Below the pieces are notes generated by a model. It was not told the DNA's origin and did not search any database. It saw only the letters and a list, made by a program, of their open reading frames with translations. A DNA stretch of 64,000 bases from Clostridium beijerinckii (lineage in GTDB: Bacteria; Bacillota; Clostridia; Clostridiales; Clostridiaceae). The stretch is from the NCBI RefSeq assembly GCF_018223745.1, contig NZ_CP073653.1:4762001-4826000 (forward strand). The letters are read 5' to 3'. The position numbers and the translations under genes are program-made. This document shows positions 1 to 8,601 of this stretch, in pieces (position 1 is the stretch's first letter; each line of letters starts with the position of its first letter).

Positions 1-1344
1 ATTCTCTAGTATAAATTCACATCTATCTATTACTCTTTCAGGAGCTCCCTTAACGTAACATGTTTCATTTGCTCCCTCCTTAGCGCCTTCCTTGATTATA
101 ACCGACATCATCTTTCTATTTGAATCAAATGGTATATCATATATCCTATTTGCATCATTTATAAAATCTTCTAAATCATTAACATCATTGAAAAACATAT
201 TTATTAGTGCAGTTTCTGTTGGATCACCATGAAGTGCTTCACTCATTTTTTTCTTTGTAAAATCATAATTACAGTCATTACAATATACAAGAGCTTTCAT
301 GAACTTTGTATAATTACTTAGCTTTTCTTTTTCAAGTTCATGAATTCTGCCATTTAAATATACCTCTTTTACAGTCATCTTATTTTGAGTTAATGTTCCT
401 GTCTTATCAGAACATATTACAGATGTACATCCAAGTGTCTCTACAGCTGGAAGTTTTCTTACGAGTGCATTTTTCTTAAGCATTCTAGACACACCTAGAG
501 CCAGTGAAACAGTAACAATAGCAGCTAAACCTTCTGGAATTGCAGCAACTGCTAAGCTAACGCCAAGTAAGAACATCTCTGTTATATCATTTCCTCTAAT
601 TATTCCCATTGCAGTAACAATTGCACATATCACAAGGCAAATTACAACTAGTACTTTCCCTAGAGAGTCTAATCTTTTATTTAAAGGGGATTTTTCTTCT
701 TCAATATTTTGAATTAGGTCTGCAATCTTCCCCATTTCGGTGTTCATTCCTATACAATCAACTTTAAATAATCCTTTTCCTTTTACTACAGTAGTTCCCA
801 TAAATCCTTCGTTATTCTTCTTTGTCTTTTTACCATCAGCTTTATATGGATTGGCTTCTTTGTTTACACCAACTGACTCACCTGTTAATAGTGATTCATC
901 AACGACTACTGATGAACTTTCTATAAAGAATCCGTCAGCAGGTATCCTATCTCCAGCCTCCAAAATAACAATATCCCCTATTGTTAAGTAGATAGAATTT
1001 ATAATCTGTATACTTGAATCCCTCAAAACTTTACATGTAGGTGCCGCTAATTCTTTCAACGCTTCTAAAGATTTCTCTGTTTTAAATTCTTGGACAAATC
1101 CTAGTATTGCATTAATAACTATTATTATAAGTATTGTAATGGCATCTGCCTTATCTCCAATTATCCCGGAAATTATAGTAGATGCAATTAACACCCAAAC
1201 AATGAAGTCATTAAATTGAGATAGAAATATTTTGAATGCTGATGCTTTATTATGGTGCTTCAATTCATTAAGTCCAAAGTTCTTAATCCTCTTTTCCGCT
1301 TCCTTAGTGCTAAGACCAGATGTCAACTCTTTTTCCTGTACCAC
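1..1344 (-). CDS. Cation-transporting P-type ATPase (Ca2+-type), N-terminal part
   Basis: This is the first 448 codons of a P-type ATPase that runs off the left edge. The GTG start at 1344-1342 is preceded by AGGAGG at 1352-1357, and the nearby TTG is out of frame and soon stopped. The translation shows a cation-ATPase N-terminal domain (about 1-60), membrane segments, the actuator motif TGES (154-157), a PEGL segment in a membrane helix, and the phosphorylation motif DKTGT with Asp313. PEGL followed by a small-residue stretch is typical of P2A (SERCA-like) calcium pumps, known to export Ca2+ using ATP. The nucleotide-binding domain is cut off before its end. Substrate assignment to Ca2+ rather than another divalent cation is inference. 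Confidence 0.9.
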   Translation of the reverse strand, partial: MVQEKELTSGLSTKEAEKRIKNFGLNELKHHNKASAFKIFLSQFNDFIVWVLIASTIISGIIGDKADAITILIIIVINAILGFVQEFKTEKSLEALKELAAPTCKVLRDSSIQIINSIYLTIGDIVILEAGDRIPADGFFIESSSVVVDESLLTGESVGVNKEANPYKADGKKTKKNNEGFMGTTVVKGKGLFKVDCIGMNTEMGKIADLIQNIEEEKSPLNKRLDSLGKVLVVICLVICAIVTAMGIIRGNDITEMFLLGVSLAVAAIPEGLAAIVTVSLALGVSRMLKKNALVRKLPAVETLGCTSVICSDKTGTLTQNKMTVKEVYLNGRIHELEKEKLSNYTKFMKALVYCNDCNYDFTKKKMSEALHGDPTETALINMFFNDVNDLEDFINDANRIYDIPFDSNRKMMSVIIKEGAKEGANETCYVKGAPERVIDRCEFILEN

Positions 1345-1422
1345 AACTTTTCCTCCTAAATATAGAACTTTATATAATATATATATTTTCCATTACAAAA
1401 GTTATGCACCTAAAAAAAAGAA

Positions 1423-1566
1423 AAGTGCGTAAGCACTTATAAATTCTTTTCACATTTAAAAATAAAAGTGCTAATGCACTTATAAATTCCTATCACCTAA
1501 AAAAAAAAAAGTGCGTAAGCACTTATAAAGTCTTTCCACACAAAAAAGAAAAGTACTGTGGTTCTT
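1423..1566. repeat. 43-bp tandem repeats, each centred on a 16-bp palindrome
   Basis: The palindrome AAGTGCGTAAGCACTT occurs at 1423-1438 and 1509-1524, with a variant AAGTGCTAATGCACTT at 1466-1481. The period is exactly 43 bp. A decayed fourth unit is at 1551-1566. On the minus strand each hairpin is followed by a T-rich run, so the array could be stacked weak terminators. It also lies 80-220 bp upstream of the ATPase start and could be an operator array. The rest of the 1345-1660 stretch shows only the AT-rich ATPase promoter region. Confidence 0.8.
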
Positions 1567-1668
1567 ACTAATCCTTTTCACATTAAATAAAAATATTCTG
1601 GAGCATACTAAATATACAAATAAATATCAGAACCTCAATCCACCATATTGATTCCTAAGTATTTCACA

Positions 1669-1957
1669 CCTAGATACCGAATCAAAAGTAAAACATATAT
1701 TTTTAATTATTGTATTCACCAGAAAGGAAGGTCTTGCTTTTGTGGAAGTGTTGCATTGAGTATTTAGCTGTAGATATTTCCTTAGTAGAAGTTGTTCCGT
1801 TTATTGCTTGTCACGAGCTTGCCTCGGGAACATGCAGAAATGGGTACAACTTCTACTGTTAGAAATTCACAGCTAAATCCTCAGTAACGCGAACAAATGC
1901 ATGACCTTCATTTCGGTATTTACATATGTAACTTTAAGCTTACTTTAGGTATCTAGC
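1669..1957. repeat. Long imperfect hairpin element (type B)
   Basis: The two halves of this stretch are imperfect reverse complements. Outer arms CTAGATACC (1670-1678) and GGTATCTAG (1949-1957) pair, as do GAAAGGAAGGTC / GACCTTCATTTC and GTAGAAGTTGT / ACAACTTCTAC. The loop lies around 1815-1830. The apical part is shared with the element at 56428-56615 (core GTTGTTCC...TTGCTTGTC...GAAATGGG). No ORF is present. It could be a structured non-coding RNA or a non-autonomous mobile repeat. Confidence 0.7.
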
Positions 1958-1980
1958 TCATAATACCTTTATTGTTTAAA

Positions 1981-2016
1981 AAAAAGAAAAAATCCCCTAA
2001 AGGATTTTTTCTTTTT
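1981..2016 (-). terminator. Intrinsic terminator of the pyrophosphatase gene
   Basis: A perfect 15-bp stem (1981-1995 with 2002-2016) with a 6-nt loop lies just after the stop codon. Its 3' arm on the minus strand is T-rich. It is A/T symmetrical, so it could also work on the other strand. Confidence 0.85.
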
Positions 2017-2025
2017 AAAAATTAT

Positions 2026-3672
2026 CTATTTCATTGAGTTAACTACATTTGTAAGTGGTGGTATTACCTGTTTCTTTCTTGATAGAACCCCTGGTAAAAA
2101 TGCCATTGAATCTACTAATTGAATATTAAATGTCTTTTCAACATAATCATGTCTTTCACCAGCAACTAGAACTTGTGAACCTTCTTTTAATATATCTGTT
2201 AAAAGTAACATTACTACAGCATAACCTTTGCTATCTGCTTCGCTCTTCATGTAACTTAACATTTCATCTTTTAATGGCATAAATCCATCGATGTCCATTG
2301 TGTTTACTTGAGCTACTCCAACTCTTGATTCTCCCATATTAAAAGGCTTAAAGTCTTGATTAAATATTTGAGATACAGTCTTTCCTTTTAAGGAAGTTCC
2401 AGCTTTAAACATCTCTTTTGCAAATTCTTCTAAACTTGAAATACCAGCTATTTCAGCCAACTTATGACATATGTCTTTATCTTGTTCTGTACAAGTTGGA
2501 CTCTTGAATAATAAAGTATCTGAAATTATTGCACCACATAATAATCCAGCAACTTCTTTAGGTGGTGTTATATTACGTTCAAAAAAGCTTTTTCCAACTA
2601 TAGTTGAAGAGCTTCCTAGTGGTTCATTTCTAAAGAATATAGGGTTACTTGTTTGTATATCAGCAACTCTATGGTGATCTATAATTTCAAGTACTTCAGC
2701 ATCTTCTAATCCATCAACTGATTGGCCTCTTTCATTATGATCTACTTGAATAACTTTTTTCTTATGCTTTGAAATAAGGTGATATCTTGAGACTGTTCCT
2801 ATTACTCTTCCATCTTCATCAGTTACAGGATAACTGTGATATCTAGTTTCAGCCATAACATCTTTGATATCATCAACTAAATCGTCTTTAGAAAATGATA
2901 TTAAATCTTTAGTAGCCATAACATGACTTACAGGTATACTTTGAATTAATAATCTTGAAGCTGTGAAAGAATCATGAGGTGTACTTATTATAGTAACTCC
3001 TTTTTCTCTAGCTTTAGAAAGTAAATTCTCAGCAAGCTTATGTGCTCCTGTAATTATTATTAATGATGTATTAATATCAATTAAAGCTTCTTGTACATCT
3101 GGTCTATCTCCTACAATAGCAATATCATCTTTATCTACAATTTCTTTTAAACTATCTGGCTGCATTGCTGTAACTGCAATTTTTCCAGGGAATGTTTTGC
3201 AATTTTCATTTATATATACACTAGTAGCAGAAAGCGTATCTAATATATTTTCAATTGATGTATTACTTTTTCCTAATATATTATTATCCCATATATCCAT
3301 AAATGATGAAGTTAAGTTTGAAATCGAAAGAATTCCCACTAATCTACTATCATTTCCAACTACAGGTAGTGATTTCAAATGATTGTCTCTCATTATATTC
3401 CATGCTGCTTTTAAAGAAATATTAGAAGTTATAGGTCCAATTGTATCAATATCTAAATCTTCTACTTTTAATCTAACTGTTTCTAAAAGTCTTGGAGCCT
3501 TAACACCAAAATGATCTAATATAAATTGTGTTTCTGCATTTACATTTCCTAATCTCACAGGTATAGCCGGAATATTACCAGTCTTATTTTTAAACTCTGC
3601 GTAACCATATGCAGCACAAATAGAGTCTGAATCAGGATTTTTATGTCCAGTTACGTAAACTACATTTTCCAA
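2026..3672 (-). CDS. ppaC: Family II (Mn/Co-dependent) inorganic pyrophosphatase with CBS domains
   Basis: The enzyme hydrolyses cytoplasmic pyrophosphate to phosphate. The 548-aa protein has the DHH-family N-terminal metal motif GHKNPDSD (9-16), a split insert made of CBS1 (about 70-125), a DRTGG-like domain (about 130-245) and CBS2 (about 250-305), then DHN (311-313) and DHH (332-334). A C-terminal SRKKQ motif (531-535) binds substrate. This is the CBS-PPase arrangement, known to be regulated by adenine nucleotides through the CBS pair and by diadenosine polyphosphates when the DRTGG domain is present. The start is TTG at 3672 with AGGAGG nearby. It is a single-gene unit with its own terminator and has no evident functional link to motility. 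Confidence 0.95.
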   Translation of the reverse strand: MENVVYVTGHKNPDSDSICAAYGYAEFKNKTGNIPAIPVRLGNVNAETQFILDHFGVKAPRLLETVRLKVEDLDIDTIGPITSNISLKAAWNIMRDNHLKSLPVVGNDSRLVGILSISNLTSSFMDIWDNNILGKSNTSIENILDTLSATSVYINENCKTFPGKIAVTAMQPDSLKEIVDKDDIAIVGDRPDVQEALIDINTSLIIITGAHKLAENLLSKAREKGVTIISTPHDSFTASRLLIQSIPVSHVMATKDLISFSKDDLVDDIKDVMAETRYHSYPVTDEDGRVIGTVSRYHLISKHKKKVIQVDHNERGQSVDGLEDAEVLEIIDHHRVADIQTSNPIFFRNEPLGSSSTIVGKSFFERNITPPKEVAGLLCGAIISDTLLFKSPTCTEQDKDICHKLAEIAGISSLEEFAKEMFKAGTSLKGKTVSQIFNQDFKPFNMGESRVGVAQVNTMDIDGFMPLKDEMLSYMKSEADSKGYAVVMLLLTDILKEGSQVLVAGERHDYVEKTFNIQLVDSMAFLPGVLSRKKQVIPPLTNVVNSMK

Positions 3673-3713
3673 AATAATTCCTCCTAAATTTTTTGTTTTA
3701 CTTTAGTACATTA

Positions 3714-3750
3714 GGCACATAAAATAATGAATTTGCTATTTTCATGTGCC
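3714..3750 (-). promoter_or_regulatory. Inverted repeat in the pyrophosphatase leader
   Basis: GGCACAT (3714-3720) and ATGTGCC (3744-3750) pair, and the stem continues into the A/T-rich loop side (AAAATA with TATTTT). It lies about 40 bp upstream of the TTG start of the pyrophosphatase gene. It may be a leader hairpin or an operator. No T-run follows it on the minus strand, so it does not look like a terminator. Confidence 0.45.
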
Positions 3751-3764
3751 TTATATATAGATAA

Positions 3765-4000
3765 CCAACTAAGACCTGAACTTATGCATATAACTCACCG
3801 AAATGAATAACATACTTTTGTTCCAGTTTCTAGGTAATTATGATGGGTGATTCTAAGGCTATAAAGTTGCACTCAAAGTGCTAGCCTCAAAGAACAAGCT
3901 GTGAACTAGCACATTTGGAACAACTTATAGCCAAAGAATCACATCCATCAAAATTACCAATGAAACATTCCACAAAAATATATTACCCATTTCTAGTTGG
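3765..4000. repeat. Long imperfect hairpin element (type A)
   Basis: About 80 bp on each side of a loop near 3880-3900 form an imperfect inverted repeat. Paired blocks include CCAACTA / TAGTTGG at the ends, GGTAATT / AATTACC, GATTCT / AGAATC, GGCTATAA / TTATAGCC and GTGCTAG / CTAGCAC. The same element recurs in the opposite orientation at 56646-57055 with over 80 percent identity by eye in shared blocks. No ORF is present. Together with the terminator at 4183-4253 it fills the non-coding stretch 3673-4285. Confidence 0.75.
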
Positions 4001-4182
4001 GATATATTTCATAGTATAAATCTAACTTATAATTGGCTTATATATAAATTGACATATTAGAACAAGTATATTACTTAATTCACACATATTTATTTTACTT
4101 ATAAAGTTAATTATTGTAAAGCGTTAATTGTATTTACAATATTATTTACAAAAAAATACTCTGTGAATAACTTTCTGCAAAT

Positions 4183-4253
4183 TAAAAAAATTAGATATAC
4201 TTGTTGAATATATTGGAAATTATACTCTTCCTCTTCAGCAAACATATATCTAA
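4183..4253 (-). terminator. Terminator of the early flagellar operon
   Basis: TTAGATATA (4191-4199) pairs with TATATCTAA (4245-4253), and the stem extends imperfectly inward through TTGTTGAA / TTCAGCAA. On the minus strand the hairpin is followed by a T7 run (4183-4190). It lies 33 bp after the last gene of the long operon. Confidence 0.7.
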
Positions 4254-4285
4254 TTTATCTAAAACTCATATTATTATTATTTTAA

Positions 4286-5053
4286 TTATCTCATATTATT
4301 TATCATACTCCAAAGATCATCCGCTGTAGTTACAGCCTTTGAACTAAGTTGAAAAGCTCTTTGTGTAAGTACTATATCTGAAAATGTTTCTCCTGCATCT
4401 ACATTTGAACCTTCTAACATACCTTGTTCTATATTATAGTTACTACTTAGTGCAACCTGTGCATCTGAGCTTGGAACAAAATAACTGTTTCCAATAGGTA
4501 TAAAGCTCTTATCACCTATAGCTGTAAAGACAGGAATTGTACCTATTTTAGTTGTTTGTCCATCAACTTCCATAGATATTCCTCCATCTTTATCTATAGA
4601 CATCTTCTCCCTATCTAAAGCTGGATTTCCCTCTGAAAATCCATTCTCATATTGAACATAAACTTTAGTTCCATTTGAGTCTACTAAAGCTCCATTCGAA
4701 TCTATTTTAAAATTACCATCTCTAGTATATACTATGCTTCCATCTTCCTTTGAAAGTGCAAAATATCCTTTTCCATCTATAGCAAGATCTGTTTTTTGAC
4801 CTGTTGTTAAGAGATTCCCTTGTTTGTTATTAGCATAATTTACTCCTAATTTAACTCCAGTTCCAGTAATCGCCTTTTTTTCCACAAGTGGTGTTCCTCT
4901 TCTATCAAGTGATTCAGTTAACAAATCTTTAAAGTTAACATCTGTACTCTTATAACCTGTTGTTGAAATATTAACTAGGTCATTAGAAAGATAATCTAGC
5001 TTCTCTTGATACGCATTCATTCCACTCTTTGCTGTAGCAAAAATATTAAACAT
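4286..5053 (-). CDS. flgG: Flagellar rod protein FlgG-like (hook-basal body family)
   Basis: The 255-aa protein has the N-terminal flagellar basal-body rod domain, with a motif close to the usual NNIANxxTxGYK (here NDLVNISTTGYK). It also has the central FlgE/F/G beta domain (AIDGKGYFAL and YTRDGNFKI segments) and the C-terminal helix with EGSNVD. This is an extracellular axial protein exported by the flagellar type III system. It is the last gene of the long operon and follows a paralogue by 86 bp. The pair corresponds to flhO/flhP of Bacillus subtilis or flgF/flgG of enterics. Which paralogue is the distal rod is inferred from gene order. Confidence 0.85.
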   Translation of the reverse strand: MFNIFATAKSGMNAYQEKLDYLSNDLVNISTTGYKSTDVNFKDLLTESLDRRGTPLVEKKAITGTGVKLGVNYANNKQGNLLTTGQKTDLAIDGKGYFALSKEDGSIVYTRDGNFKIDSNGALVDSNGTKVYVQYENGFSEGNPALDREKMSIDKDGGISMEVDGQTTKIGTIPVFTAIGDKSFIPIGNSYFVPSSDAQVALSSNYNIEQGMLEGSNVDAGETFSDIVLTQRAFQLSSKAVTTADDLWSMINNMR

Positions 5054-5139
5054 AATTTTCCTCCTTTACATTAGGCAAAATCAATAAATTTCTCTTAACC
5101 ACTTTAAACATTTTATTTTCTCTAATTTGCCTTATACTA

Positions 5140-5910
5140 TTATACTCGACCTAATTCACTTGCCGCCTTTTGTACTGTTTCATCCTGCATTTTTACAAAT
5201 TTTTGGTTTGTTTCAAATTGTCTTTTTATTTCCATAAGTTTTACTAGTTCTGTTGATGGATCAACATTTGAGCTTTCAAGAAAGTTCTGTCTTACATTTA
5301 CTTTTGCATTATAAATAGGATTGTCCATAGTACTATAGTTATCACCAATTGGTTCCAAAGTATTATAGTTTTGAAAATCTGCTGTTAATAACTTATCTGC
5401 AGCTCCAACTCCATCTATATTAATATTGTTGTCACCGTCTATTGAAAACTTTGAATCGCCAACATATATTGGTTCTCTTGCACCTGTAGAGTTATTTATT
5501 CCCAATACTTGTGATCCATCATTTGTTATTAGATAGCCTTCATTATTGATTTTGAAATTTCCGTCTCTTGTATAAACTTCTTTATTTCCATTTTGAGCTA
5601 CAAAAAATCCTCTACCATCTATAGCAAAATCCGTCATACTATCTGTTGATTTAAATGCTCCTTGTGTAAAAACTGTTTCAACATCATTAACTTTTACGCC
5701 CATATTTAAATTTCCAATGTCATTTTTAACGTATTTATCTCCTACAAGCTTTTGTCTGTTAGATATCATCACGTCTTCAAAGCTACTTTTTGTAAGCTCA
5801 CGTTTTTTATATCCTGTATTATTAACATTAGCTATATTATTAGTTACTACTTCCTGATCATTTTGAAGCGCTATTAATCCTGAAACAGAAGTATAGAATC
5901 CTCTTATCAC
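5140..5910 (-). CDS. flgF: Flagellar rod protein FlgF-like (hook-basal body family)
   Basis: This 256-aa protein is a paralogue of its downstream neighbour. It begins at a GTG codon (5910-5908), with a GGGG ribosome site inside the end of the preceding small gene. It has the rod motif TNNIANVNNTGYK, the FAIDGRGFFV segment, the YTRDGNFKINNEGYL block and a C-terminal ESSNVDP. The role is structural: proximal rod, exported through the basal body. The name FlgF is chosen from order relative to the second paralogue; many clostridial annotations call both FlgG. Confidence 0.8.
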   Translation of the reverse strand: MIRGFYTSVSGLIALQNDQEVVTNNIANVNNTGYKKRELTKSSFEDVMISNRQKLVGDKYVKNDIGNLNMGVKVNDVETVFTQGAFKSTDSMTDFAIDGRGFFVAQNGNKEVYTRDGNFKINNEGYLITNDGSQVLGINNSTGAREPIYVGDSKFSIDGDNNINIDGVGAADKLLTADFQNYNTLEPIGDNYSTMDNPIYNAKVNVRQNFLESSNVDPSTELVKLMEIKRQFETNQKFVKMQDETVQKAASELGRV

Positions 5911-5911
5911 T

Positions 5912-6085
5912 TTAATTGTCCCCTTTCAAAATAGATTTACGTTCGCTTTCATAAATCATACCTAAAGCTCTAGCCTTTTCCTCTATCTGGCTATCCGAAA
6001 GACTAGCAGTATATTTATATCCAAACATAAATATAACTCCTAAAACCAATCCTATTCCTATACCCAATAAGATCTTCCTATCCAT
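5912..6085 (-). CDS. Small membrane protein of the flagellar operon (57 aa)
   Basis: This gene encodes 57 residues starting MDRKILLGIG, with one N-terminal transmembrane helix (about 4-22, rich in G, I, L, V and F) and a short charged tail (ASLSDSQIEEKARALG...). Its TAA stop is one base before the GTG of the next gene, so translation is likely coupled. It lies between the SwrB-like gene and flgF and is in the operon. I do not recognise a family. The position suggests a small inner-membrane factor for basal-body assembly, but that is inference. Confidence 0.75.
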   Translation of the reverse strand: MDRKILLGIGIGLVLGVIFMFGYKYTASLSDSQIEEKARALGMIYESERKSILKGDN

Positions 6086-6105
6086 GAGAAATATAAATTT
6101 ATTTT

Positions 6106-6726
6106 TTATTTTTTGAATAAGCCTTTTACTAATAATACTTCCCCCTTACTCACAGATAATTCGCGACATATTTCATCTTCTGTTAACCCTGCATTTAAAA
6201 GTCTTTTTATGCTCTGAGTCTTGTTACTATCCGCACTTTCTGAAAAATTAATTTCAGATATCACTCCAATTTCTTCGTCTATATCAGTATCTGTTAAAGA
6301 TTCAGTATATTCATCATCCAGATCCATTATACTATCATCCACAATGTACAGTCTTTTAGATTTTTTATGATCTTCTCTATCTTCGCCATAATTTATACTG
6401 TCATCTATATCATATTTATCTAGAAAATCTTCAATTTCTAGATCTTCTTTATTTTCGTATCCTTCTTCGCCATTCTTAAGCTCTTTTAAATCACTTTTTA
6501 TTTTAATAATTTCTTCCTGTAATTCAGTTAGACTTTCTGCAATATCTCTTCTTAAAAGTCCTATTTCCATTTTATAATCATTTAATTCCTCTTTACTATC
6601 TTGTAACACACTTTGAAATGATATATTTAATGCATCATTTTCTTTATTTATATTATTTTCTCTCTTGATAACACGATAATTATAAACTATTAAACTGAAT
6701 CCTATTATCAGTAATATTAATGGCAT
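6106..6726 (-). CDS. Membrane-anchored coiled-coil protein, SwrB-like
   Basis: The start at 6726 (MPLILLIIGF) is preferred because AGAGGTG lies 4 bases upstream; an in-frame ATG at 6750 falls within a repeat. The 206-aa product has one N-terminal membrane helix (about 2-16), a coiled coil (about 30-85), an acidic low-complexity stretch (about 90-165) and a C-terminal helix-turn-helix-like tail (KRLLNAGLTEDEICRELSV). This layout and the position directly after the flagellar sigma gene match SwrB of B. subtilis, which promotes activation of the flagellar export apparatus. Homology beyond architecture and the tail motif is inferred. Confidence 0.65.
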   Translation of the reverse strand: MPLILLIIGFSLIVYNYRVIKRENNINKENDALNISFQSVLQDSKEELNDYKMEIGLLRRDIAESLTELQEEIIKIKSDLKELKNGEEGYENKEDLEIEDFLDKYDIDDSINYGEDREDHKKSKRLYIVDDSIMDLDDEYTESLTDTDIDEEIGVISEINFSESADSNKTQSIKRLLNAGLTEDEICRELSVSKGEVLLVKGLFKK

Positions 6727-6734
6727 AAAACACC

Positions 6735-7092
6735 TCTGTTCAATGCACAATGCTTAATGCTCAATTCACATTTCACAATGCACAATTATTTGTTAAATTC
6801 ACACTGCTCAGTTCACAATGCATAGTTATTTATTGAATGCATAATACACATTTATTCATTTGCAGTTTTCAGTCCACAATTTATTATGCCACACTTCATG
6901 TTATATTTTCACACTTCGAAAATATATTTAATTTTTTAAGCCATAGCAAAATGTAATTCCAACTTTTTATATTCCAGTGCTTAAATTTTTAACGATTATC
7001 TACAACTCACAATCTCTTTTAACCTAATCAACACATATATCTCTGTCTAATCTTAATTATGTAATTTGAATTGTGAATTGTACACTGTGAAT
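6735..7092. repeat. Intergenic repeat region with AATTGTGAATTGT-type motifs
   Basis: The 372-bp gap between the sigma gene and the SwrB-like gene is bounded by inverted motifs. The CAATGCACAATGC / TTCACAATGCACAATTA type is at 6740-6790, and TTGAATTGTGAATTGT is at 7067-7082. The same words occur in other gaps of this operon. The middle is A/T-rich and holds no ORF I can support. Confidence 0.6.
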
Positions 7093-7098
7093 TATATA

Positions 7099-7827
7099 TT
7101 AATCAATATAATGCAATTTTCTCATGCACTCTCTCAAGCTACTAATAGCTCTACTATGTAATTGGCAAACTCTAGATTCGGAAACGCTTAATACTGTTCC
7201 TATCTCTTTTAAAGTTAATCCCTCATAATAATAAAGATTTAATACTATTCTATCTTTTTCCTTAAGGAGATCAATTGCCTTTGTTAAAATCTCTAATTGC
7301 TCCTTATCTTGTAAGTAAGCATCAGGACTTGGACTATTTTTATCTTCTATAATTCCAATAAGGTTTACATCTTCATCATCCGAAAAAATTACATTTTCCA
7401 GTGATACCATTGAAATATAATTTATGTAATTTTCAATTTCTCCTACTTCACTTATAGATATCCCAAGATATTTTGCAATCTCATCATTAGTAGGTTCCCT
7501 TAATAGTTCTAGCTGCAATGTGTCTATAGCTTTATTGTATCTATTTAGTTTGTCCATTGCCCCTTTAGATATAGGTCTATTTTTCCTCAGCTCATCTATC
7601 ATAGCACCTTTTATTCTTATAGACGCATATGATGAAAATTTCATTCCTTTCGTATTGTCAAACTTATTTAACGCATCCATAAGCCCAACCATACCATAAC
7701 TAACTAAGTCCTCATATTCCATATATTTGTTCTTTCCAAACATAACCCTCGAGGCAATATACTTTACTAACGGGATATATTCTTGTATGATCTGCTCTTT
7801 TCCATCAACGTCTTTTAATGCGTGCAT
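7099..7827 (-). CDS. fliA: Flagellar RNA polymerase sigma factor (SigD/FliA, sigma-28)
   Basis: This sigma-70-family factor directs late flagellar and chemotaxis genes. The preferred start is ATG 7827, because GGAGG sits 10 bases upstream, while the ATG at 7854 has no ribosome site. Region 2 is recognisable in EDLVSYGMVGLMDALNKFD and KFSSYASIRIKGAMIDELR, region 3 in PTNDEIAKYLGIS, and region 4 helix-turn-helix in LTLKEIGTVLSVSESRVCQ. The 242-aa length is normal. Its likely targets in this window are the TAAA-N16-CGATAA-type boxes before flgM, the flagellin genes and yjfB. FlgM at 52286 is its expected antagonist. Confidence 0.95.
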   Translation of the reverse strand: MHALKDVDGKEQIIQEYIPLVKYIASRVMFGKNKYMEYEDLVSYGMVGLMDALNKFDNTKGMKFSSYASIRIKGAMIDELRKNRPISKGAMDKLNRYNKAIDTLQLELLREPTNDEIAKYLGISISEVGEIENYINYISMVSLENVIFSDDEDVNLIGIIEDKNSPSPDAYLQDKEQLEILTKAIDLLKEKDRIVLNLYYYEGLTLKEIGTVLSVSESRVCQLHSRAISSLRECMRKLHYID

Positions 7828-7947
7828 ATCCTTATTACCTCCCCATAAACTCATTTCTCAATTTATATTCACAAACTCTTTCAATTTTTACTTTTAAGCT
7901 ATTGGAGCAAAACTCGCCTTAAAAATCCAAAATTTAATTCACTAAAT

Positions 7948-8589
7948 TTACATATTAGCTCTTTGCCTTCTCATTATTTCGAAAAGCTCTTGAATCATTT
8001 TTTCACTTTGAGCTGGAGTAATATCAATAAATCTTAATCCACACAATTTTTCTTTATCTGGAGTGTTTTCAATTCTTACAATATCACACTTAATTTCGAC
8101 TTCAATTTTGCTTAATTTTAAGCTAACCAATATCAAATCTTCTTTAGTAATTTCTTCATTTATTTTAAATTTTAATCCACCAGCACTCAAATCAACCATT
8201 AATCCATCTTTATAAGGTATCTTAGGAATATCTTCCTCATCGATCCCAGTAATTTTTTTATATTGAACTGGATTCAATAACCCGACTCTGAAAAAATTCC
8301 TTCTTTGTATTTTTACAATATTAAATGGTGTTGAGATTTTATAATATATTATGCTTCCTTCTTTACCTCTTGAAATTACTTCGCATGAAAAATTAAAACA
8401 TCCATTTTCACTTAAGTAAGTATTCATTTCGATCTTTTCTCCTGCGTGAAGCATTAAATAATCACCATCACAAACAGGAACATTCATTTTTAAAAAGTCA
8501 TCCTCTACATCCATTATTAGAGCTTTATATGCTTTTTCTCCTATTATTACTTCCACTCTATCATTAACTTTTAAGTTAAAATTAAGCAC
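7948..8589 (-). CDS. PilZ-domain c-di-GMP receptor with YcgR-like N-terminal domain
   Basis: The 213-aa protein has an N-terminal YcgR-type beta domain (about 1-90) and a C-terminal PilZ domain. Both PilZ ligand motifs are intact: RRNFFR (96-101, the RxxxR motif) and DLSAGG (133-138, D/NxSxxG). Family members (YcgR, B. subtilis YpfA/DgrA) bind cyclic di-GMP and slow flagellar rotation. Being inside the flagellar operon and next to the sigma gene fits a motor brake. The start at 8589 overlaps nothing and lies 12 bp after flhG. Confidence 0.9.
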   Translation of the reverse strand: MLNFNLKVNDRVEVIIGEKAYKALIMDVEDDFLKMNVPVCDGDYLMLHAGEKIEMNTYLSENGCFNFSCEVISRGKEGSIIYYKISTPFNIVKIQRRNFFRVGLLNPVQYKKITGIDEEDIPKIPYKDGLMVDLSAGGLKFKINEEITKEDLILVSLKLSKIEVEIKCDIVRIENTPDKEKLCGLRFIDITPAQSEKMIQELFEIMRRQRANM

Positions 8590-8601
8590 CTTAAAATCCT
8601 C

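Noticed and set aside
1232..1432. 66-codon plus-strand open frame ahead of the ATPase gene
   Set aside because: It is antisense to the ATPase start and runs into the tandem repeats; no ribosome site is present.
1423..1566. Tandem repeats considered as a CRISPR array
   Set aside because: The spacers between palindromes are themselves near-identical, the units are only 43 bp in total, and no cas genes are in the window.
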